DNA from: Cephalothrix spiralis
Taxonomy: Eukaryota > Nemertea > Palaeonemertea > Archinemertea > Cephalotrichidae
Direction: 5' to 3'
Assembly: GCA_032353305.1 (NCBI GenBank)
Contig: JAUCNG010399144.1
Coordinates: 1-10,608, forward strand
DNA length: 10,608 bases
Shown piece after piece: positions 6,923 to 10,608 of this stretch. Position 1 is the stretch's first letter, and every line of letters begins with the position of its first letter. The notes under the pieces were generated by a model, which worked only from the letters and a program-made list of their open reading frames with translations, had not been told where the DNA came from and did no database searches. A program made the translations under genes and the position numbers.

Positions 6923-7291
6923 TCAACATTTCATTTCCTCATATTGTAAATAATTTGTAATGAACATACAAATCTTCGTAGGTCTTTATTTAAATAAAAC
7001 TGTAATTCAGGATCCACTCTGCCCCTGTCCGATTTCACCCGACTGGAATGCCGATTCCATACATATATCAGATTTCGATAAATTACGAAAGTTGGCAAAA
7101 GAGGGCATTTTATAAAGATTACACGGTGAGGTTGATATGTGTTCATGTGCAGCCTAAACCTAACTGTGCACTTTTTCTAACGCCAGTTTCATAGCTATTT
7201 TGAAAGAGATAGAATTTAAACCCAATGATTTTCCCTGCCCCACTTTACAGTTCCACCAGGTCCACTCAAAGATTTTTGGTCCACTTTGCCC

Positions 7292-7593
7292 TTTTTGATA
7301 AGATCTTTATTGGGTTATTGACGACAACTAACTGTTATTCATTTTTATTGGAACAGACCTTATACATAACATCAAGTTACCCATTGTACGAACAAAACAA
7401 AAATGACTATAATTTGCCCATGGTTCTGTGGAAGAAAAATAATACTAAAGAAGACCGTGAACAGATTCATATTCCATTTTCTAATATGTTTATAAATATC
7501 AAGAGCATTTTATTTTCTCTCTGATAGCTTATTATTTACAAGATTTATTGAATTTTGTGATAAAATAGACTGAACACCTCATCTATATTGACA
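7292..7593. other. AT-rich stretch, no supported gene
   Basis: A plus-strand open frame of 99 codons runs from 7225 to 7524, but it starts inside the decayed transposon motifs, has no motif or domain I recognise, and reads as low-complexity AT-rich sequence. It is not called as a gene. No splice pattern or RNA gene is evident. Confidence 0.5.
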
Positions 7594-8376
7594 TTGGATG
7601 ATGAAGTACCGGAAAACAACAAATGTCACATAGACCCTTTCATCTTAAATATTTTTCTCTTTGATAGATAGATAAATATCAAAACAACCCTTGAATTGAT
7701 ATCTGAAAATTCTATAGGGAATTCATCTAGAACAAATCCTTTCTTCCAGAAAACCCTCAGAGACAATCATCATATTCTACCCCACCATATAAGGGCCCAC
7801 ATGGGCCCATTTTCCTAAAATTCGATATATGATCTAGGAAAAGGACAAAAATTCGAAATAAATGTAAACAAACACCAGAATCGTTCTCTTTTTAACCTAG
7901 GTCGAGAACTTTCGAATAAACTCTCGAATTGGCCTTGGATGATGGAGTACCGAAAAACAACAAATATCACATAGACCCTTTCATCTTAAATATTTTTCTC
8001 TTTGATAAAAAGATAAATATCAAACAACCCTTGACTCGATAGGGAATTCATCTTGGACAAATCTTTGGTTCCATAAAACTCTCATCATCTTCTACCCCCA
8101 CCATTTAAAGGTCCAGATGGACCCATAATCCTAAAATTCAACATGTGATCTAAAGAATCTACCCTAGGCCGATAACTTTCCAATCAGCCCTCAAATTGGC
8201 CTTGAAAGACGGAGTACCGGAACAACAACAAATGTCAAATAAATGTAGGACTTTCATCTTAAATATTTTTCTGTTTGATAAAGAGATAAATATCAAACAA
8301 CCCTTGAATTGGTATCTGAAAATTCTTTAGGGAATTCATCTATGATAAGTCTTCAATTTCAGAAAAACATTAAAAA
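7594..8376. repeat. Three tandem copies of a 270-340 bp unit (last partial)
   Basis: Units start at 7594, 7935 and 8202, each with TTG(G/A)A.GA.G.AGTACCG followed by AACAACAAATRTCA, TTTCATCTTAAATATTTTTC, GATAAATATCAAA, CAACCCTTGA and AGGGAATTCATCT. Unit 1 is longer than unit 2, mainly because of extra sequence around 7845-7895. Unit 3 fades after about 8376. Copies differ by scattered substitutions. The array lies in what should be a CTR9 intron. No protein frame is conserved between copies, so it is read as a non-coding tandem duplication. Confidence 0.9.
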
Positions 8377-8545
8377 ATAAACAATACAATAATAATGTTT
8401 AGAAGACATTAGGGTATCAAATTATCTCTGTAAATCATTTCAAAACGAGACGTAGAAACTTTAAAAAATATACTGTAAGTGGGTTGAAGCGAGTGGGTAA
8501 TATAATTGGAGAAAACAGTAAAAATGGAAAGAAGAAGAAACATAC

Positions 8546-8633
8546 CTATTCCATTTGCTGCCCAAATATTTTTGTCATCATTTCTTAAAACTTGTTTATA
8601 CATCGAAAGAGCTCTATCTTGATATCTTTTATT
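8546..8633 (-). CDS. CTR9: CTR9 (Paf1 complex subunit), single internal exon, partial gene
   Basis: An 88-bp internal exon of CTR9, the tetratricopeptide-repeat scaffold of the nuclear Paf1 transcription-elongation complex. On the minus strand a canonical acceptor (ATTACAG) ends at plus-strand 8634, and a donor (GTATG) starts at 8545. The exon reads [11 protein letters not shown] and then [19 protein letters not shown], closely matching the conserved metazoan CTR9 TPR segment ([15 protein letters not shown]...AANGIG). It begins in phase 0 and ends after one base of the final Gly codon, consistent with the known continuation GAVLAHKG in the next exon. That next exon was not recognised anywhere in the lower-numbered 8.5 kb, nor the previous one in the higher-numbered 2 kb, so both introns look long. 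A stray duplicated exon is possible, but the intact frame and both splice sites favour a live gene. Family call made from remembered conservation, not a search. Confidence 0.85.
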
Positions 8634-9490
8634 CTGTAATTAATGAAATAAAAGTAATTAAAAACATCCAGGCTTCTGAAGATTGTTTTTATAGAAAACG
8701 CAAAATGTTAGCGAAATGAATTTCTAAAATTCACAATTTTTTTTTTGTTAATTGCTGATTGCTTTCTCTTGTAAATCTTTTTCTATATTTTATATCATAT
8801 CTTTTTCATATAATGAGCAATTCATAACATTGATTTGAGCGGAATCGGATAATGGTCTAACTGAACTAATAGACACGTAGCGGGAGCACCCATTTCTTCC
8901 AGATTGTAACATAAACCCGAAATATTGACAATAATTAAATACACCCAAATTGTGCTTTAAAATCGACTAAAATAAGTTATCCAATGCTTTTTATATAATA
9001 ATTGATAATAAGTATCTCTATTTGATCATATAGAATGATAATCAAATTTGTGACACTATTATTTGTCTCAGAATTACTTCAGGGTTAGCCAAACGAACAT
9101 CAAAAATGGCCGACCAAGTAGCGATTTTCGAGAGAGAAAAAAAAAATAAAAAATAAAATAAAAAAATATCCGGTAGGTGACCCCTTGTCCAGACTCTTAT
9201 GTTATATATGGCTTTACTTAAAAGCTCTGTCATAATATAAAGGGATTATATTTTGTAAGTTTTTAACCTGACAGATGATATAGAGAATATATATTTTAAG
9301 CTTGATTGTGCAAATCACTAGCTATCAAGAAGGCACTGTGTGGCAGGTCTCTTTGCAATTTTTTTATCCAAACTTTAAATTTTAAGAGATACGTCCATTA
9401 TATAAATGCCAACAGTGTCTGTTTCTAATCTCCTATAATTTACATTTTTAAAATATTTTGCAGAGTTTTTGTAGATAATAGTTTGTTGTT
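8634..9490. other. Gene-free AT-rich DNA, probably CTR9 intron
   Basis: No exon or RNA gene was recognised. On the minus strand this lies directly upstream of the CTR9 exon acceptor and so would be intron. It includes an A-rich simple tract at about 9137-9167, preceded by ATGGCCGACCAAGTAGCG at 9106-9123. The 63-codon minus-strand frame at 9042-9233 is mostly the complement of that tract and is not called. Confidence 0.5.
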
Positions 9491-9498
9491 TCTATCAA

Positions 9499-9513
9499 AG
9501 GTCATCATGACCT
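9499..9513. promoter_or_regulatory. Perfect AGGTCA inverted repeat with 3-bp spacer (estrogen-response-element type)
   Basis: AGGTCATCATGACCT matches the consensus AGGTCAnnnTGACCT bound by steroid-type nuclear receptors as homodimers. The symmetry extends by three more bases on each side (CAA...TTG) to 9496-9516. Whether it is used is unknown: it lies in presumed intron or intergenic DNA with no nearby promoter identified. Confidence 0.45.
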
Positions 9514-9555
9514 TTGCTTCTATTTCTTTGGTAGTAAAACGTCCCCGCTTAATAT

Positions 9556-9855
9556 TTAAAAAATTGTCTCAAATGTTTTGAGGCCAATTCCATCTTTGAC
9601 GTCGGTGATCTAGCCATAGTCAGTGGGCATGTAACCTACTAGTATCTTAGTTAGAACTTGCACGTAGACTCCATTCTCCTCGCAGAGCTCTTGGATTTTT
9701 GTTTAGCTACAATATCCAACTCGAGACTGGCATTGGGGACAAGGTGAGACTACTCGCGCCGTAGTCGGGAGGCAACTAACCTTCGTGTAAAGTTGCAGTC
9801 TATGTGGCCGCAAAACTTCTTTATTAAGACCATGTTGGCCTGGTGCCCTTCCCTT
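9556..9855 (-). pseudogene. Decayed open frame of unknown origin (stops at codons 51 and 82)
   Basis: Reading the minus strand from 9855, one frame stays open for 50 codons, has a TAA, stays open for 30 more, then TAG, and ends at TAA 9556-9558. The region is clearly more GC-rich than its surroundings. The first part contains VVSPCPQCQSRVGY, with a CxxC pair, and the second IQELCEENGVYVQVLTKILV. I do not recognise the family. It could be a relic of a transposon gene or host gene, or chance openness in balanced-composition DNA. Confidence 0.3.
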
Positions 9856-9997
9856 TATATAGCATCAAAAATGATAGTTTTTTGCTTTATCTTAGCAATT
9901 ACACAGTAGTACTTTTAAAGATGATGAAAGCGGACCGTCCGTCTGCTGACGCCCGTCATATAAGTCAAAAAGTCAAATGTAAGAATGTGCGTAGGGC

Positions 9998-10106
9998 TTT
10001 TCGGCCCCAACATTTTTGGCTCCAACACTTTCGGCGCCAACATTTTCGGCCCCAGTACATTTTTGGCCCCAACACTTTGGGCCCCAGTACACTTTGGGCC
10101 CCAAAA
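9998..10106. repeat. Minisatellite of 15-17 bp GGCCCCAACATTTT-like units
   Basis: About seven imperfect units alternate TTTTCGGCCCCAACA, TTTTTGGCTCCAACACT, TTTCGGCGCCAACA, TTTTCGGCCCCAGTACA and TTTGGGCCCCAGTACAC. Open frames through it on both strands read as short repeating peptides (plus QHF/RPQ, minus GPK/APK), which is explained by the repeat and not by a gene. Confidence 0.85.
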
Positions 10107-10134
10107 ATAAATTTTAAAGACAATTGCGGAGATT

Positions 10135-10577
10135 AAAAAAAGGCCAACCTTGAGATGCAAAAAAAAGTTTAATGGTCTTTAATTGGCGTATCGAGAGAAT
10201 GCTATTAAAATTGTACTTTGTTAATATTCTCAGATCATTTTAATTTTTATCAAAGCTCTGATTTTATCTATTCTTATGTGATATTAAATTGATAAAGAAA
10301 TCTTAATTGAAATAAAAAAGTACAAGTTTTAAAAAAAATTGAAATTGAATTTCAATTGAAATCAAAAAAGACAAAAGATATTTTATGTTCCAGTTAATTT
10401 ATATGCAAAAAAGTCAATTGGCGTATCAAATGTCAAAATAAACTTATAAATAATCGCCCATCACCTAGTAATAGATTTAGGAATTTTGACACTCTGATGT
10501 TAATTCACAAATTCGTTGTTTATTTTTTGACATTTGATACGCTAATTGGACTTTTTGCATCTCTGGGTTGGCTTTTT
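10135..10577. mobile_element. MITE-like inverted repeat element (~440 bp)
   Basis: AAAAAGGCCAACCTTGAGATGC near 10136-10158 pairs with GCATCTCTGGGTTGGCTTTTT near 10558-10575, and AATTGGCGTATC at about 10181-10192 pairs with GATACGCTAATT near 10537-10548. A second left-type copy, TGCAAAAAAGTCAATTGGCGTATCAAATGTCA, at about 10404-10435 pairs more closely with the right end, giving a tighter nested hairpin. No coding frame and no target duplication were recognised. The element could also extend beyond the window. Confidence 0.6.
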
Positions 10578-10608
10578 GGTCTCTGCAACTGTCTTCAAAA
10601 TCTTTTAT

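Larger units (their letters stand above)
6231..7291. mobile_element. Probable decayed transposon with repeated GGGCAAAGTGGACC-like motifs
   Basis: At the left, CTGTAAGGGAGACCAGGGCAAAG and GGGGCAAAC occur at 6231-6270. At the right, inverted versions recur at 7010-7031 (GGATCCACTCTGCCCCTGTC), 7235-7257 (CTGCCCCACTTTACAG) and 7278-7291 (GGTCCACTTTGCCC). Inverted terminal and subterminal copies of one motif, with no intact gene between, suggest a degenerate DNA transposon. Its true ends and class cannot be fixed by eye, and the left end may overlap the TRIM-NHL 3' UTR. Confidence 0.4.

Noticed and set aside
6931-7146. 71-codon minus-strand open frame
   Set aside because: No similarity to CTR9 or any recognised family; overlaps the decayed transposon region.
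7225-7524. 99-codon plus-strand open frame
   Set aside because: Starts in transposon-like motifs, has no recognisable domain, and has AT-rich low-complexity composition.
9843-10160. Open frames on both strands through the GGCCCCAA array, encoding repeated QHF/RPQ and GPK/APK peptides
   Set aside because: Peptide repetition follows directly from the minisatellite; frames are open on both strands for that reason.

Overview
The window looks like AT-rich nuclear DNA from an invertebrate animal. Three things point that way: a TRIM-type RING/B-box/coiled-coil/NHL protein gene, one spliced exon of the Paf1-complex gene CTR9, and many short non-coding inverted-repeat elements of the MITE or foldback kind. 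A lophotrochozoan such as a mollusc would fit the family of TRIM-NHL genes with one coding exon, but the sequence does not settle the phylum. Nothing in it looks bacterial, organellar or viral.

Layout. Bases 1-1350 have no convincing gene; they hold three imperfect fold-back structures (252-378, 498-720, 755-1056). Bases 1349-2177 are a Tc1/mariner-type non-autonomous element, almost entirely palindromic, flanked by TA on both sides. Bases 2180-3000 are AT-rich with no gene. Bases 3003-3946 form a large fold-back region whose left arm carries a near-perfect 133-bp palindrome and a 49-bp tandem repeat. Bases 3977-4374 are a second clear MITE, with long inverted arms and an identical 9-bp target-site duplication, as expected of Mutator-like (MULE) elements. 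Just 44 bases downstream of it is a good 3' splice site (AG at 4426-4427), followed by the plus-strand TRIM-NHL coding exon at 4441-6063 (540 residues).

Bases 6064-7290 hold the likely 3' UTR and then a decayed transposon-like stretch with repeated GGGCAAAGTGGACC-like motifs and a small GC-rich island. Bases 7594-8376 contain three copies (two full, one partial) of a roughly 270-340 bp unit. At 8546-8633 on the minus strand there is one 88-bp CTR9 exon with a canonical acceptor and donor. No other CTR9 exon was recognised, so its flanking introns are long. The TRIM gene may therefore lie inside a CTR9 intron on the opposite strand, or CTR9's remaining exons were missed or lie elsewhere. The right end carries a perfect AGGTCA inverted repeat with a 3-bp spacer, a decayed open frame with stops, a short GGCCCCAA minisatellite and another MITE-like inverted repeat.

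How the parts relate. TRIM-NHL proteins are usually cytoplasmic E3 ubiquitin ligases or RNA-binding regulators. CTR9 is a nuclear scaffold of the transcription-elongation Paf1 complex. No functional link between the two is implied. The striking property of the window is its density of long hairpin-forming repeats, several of them directly upstream of the TRIM coding exon and probably in its 5' UTR intron or promoter.
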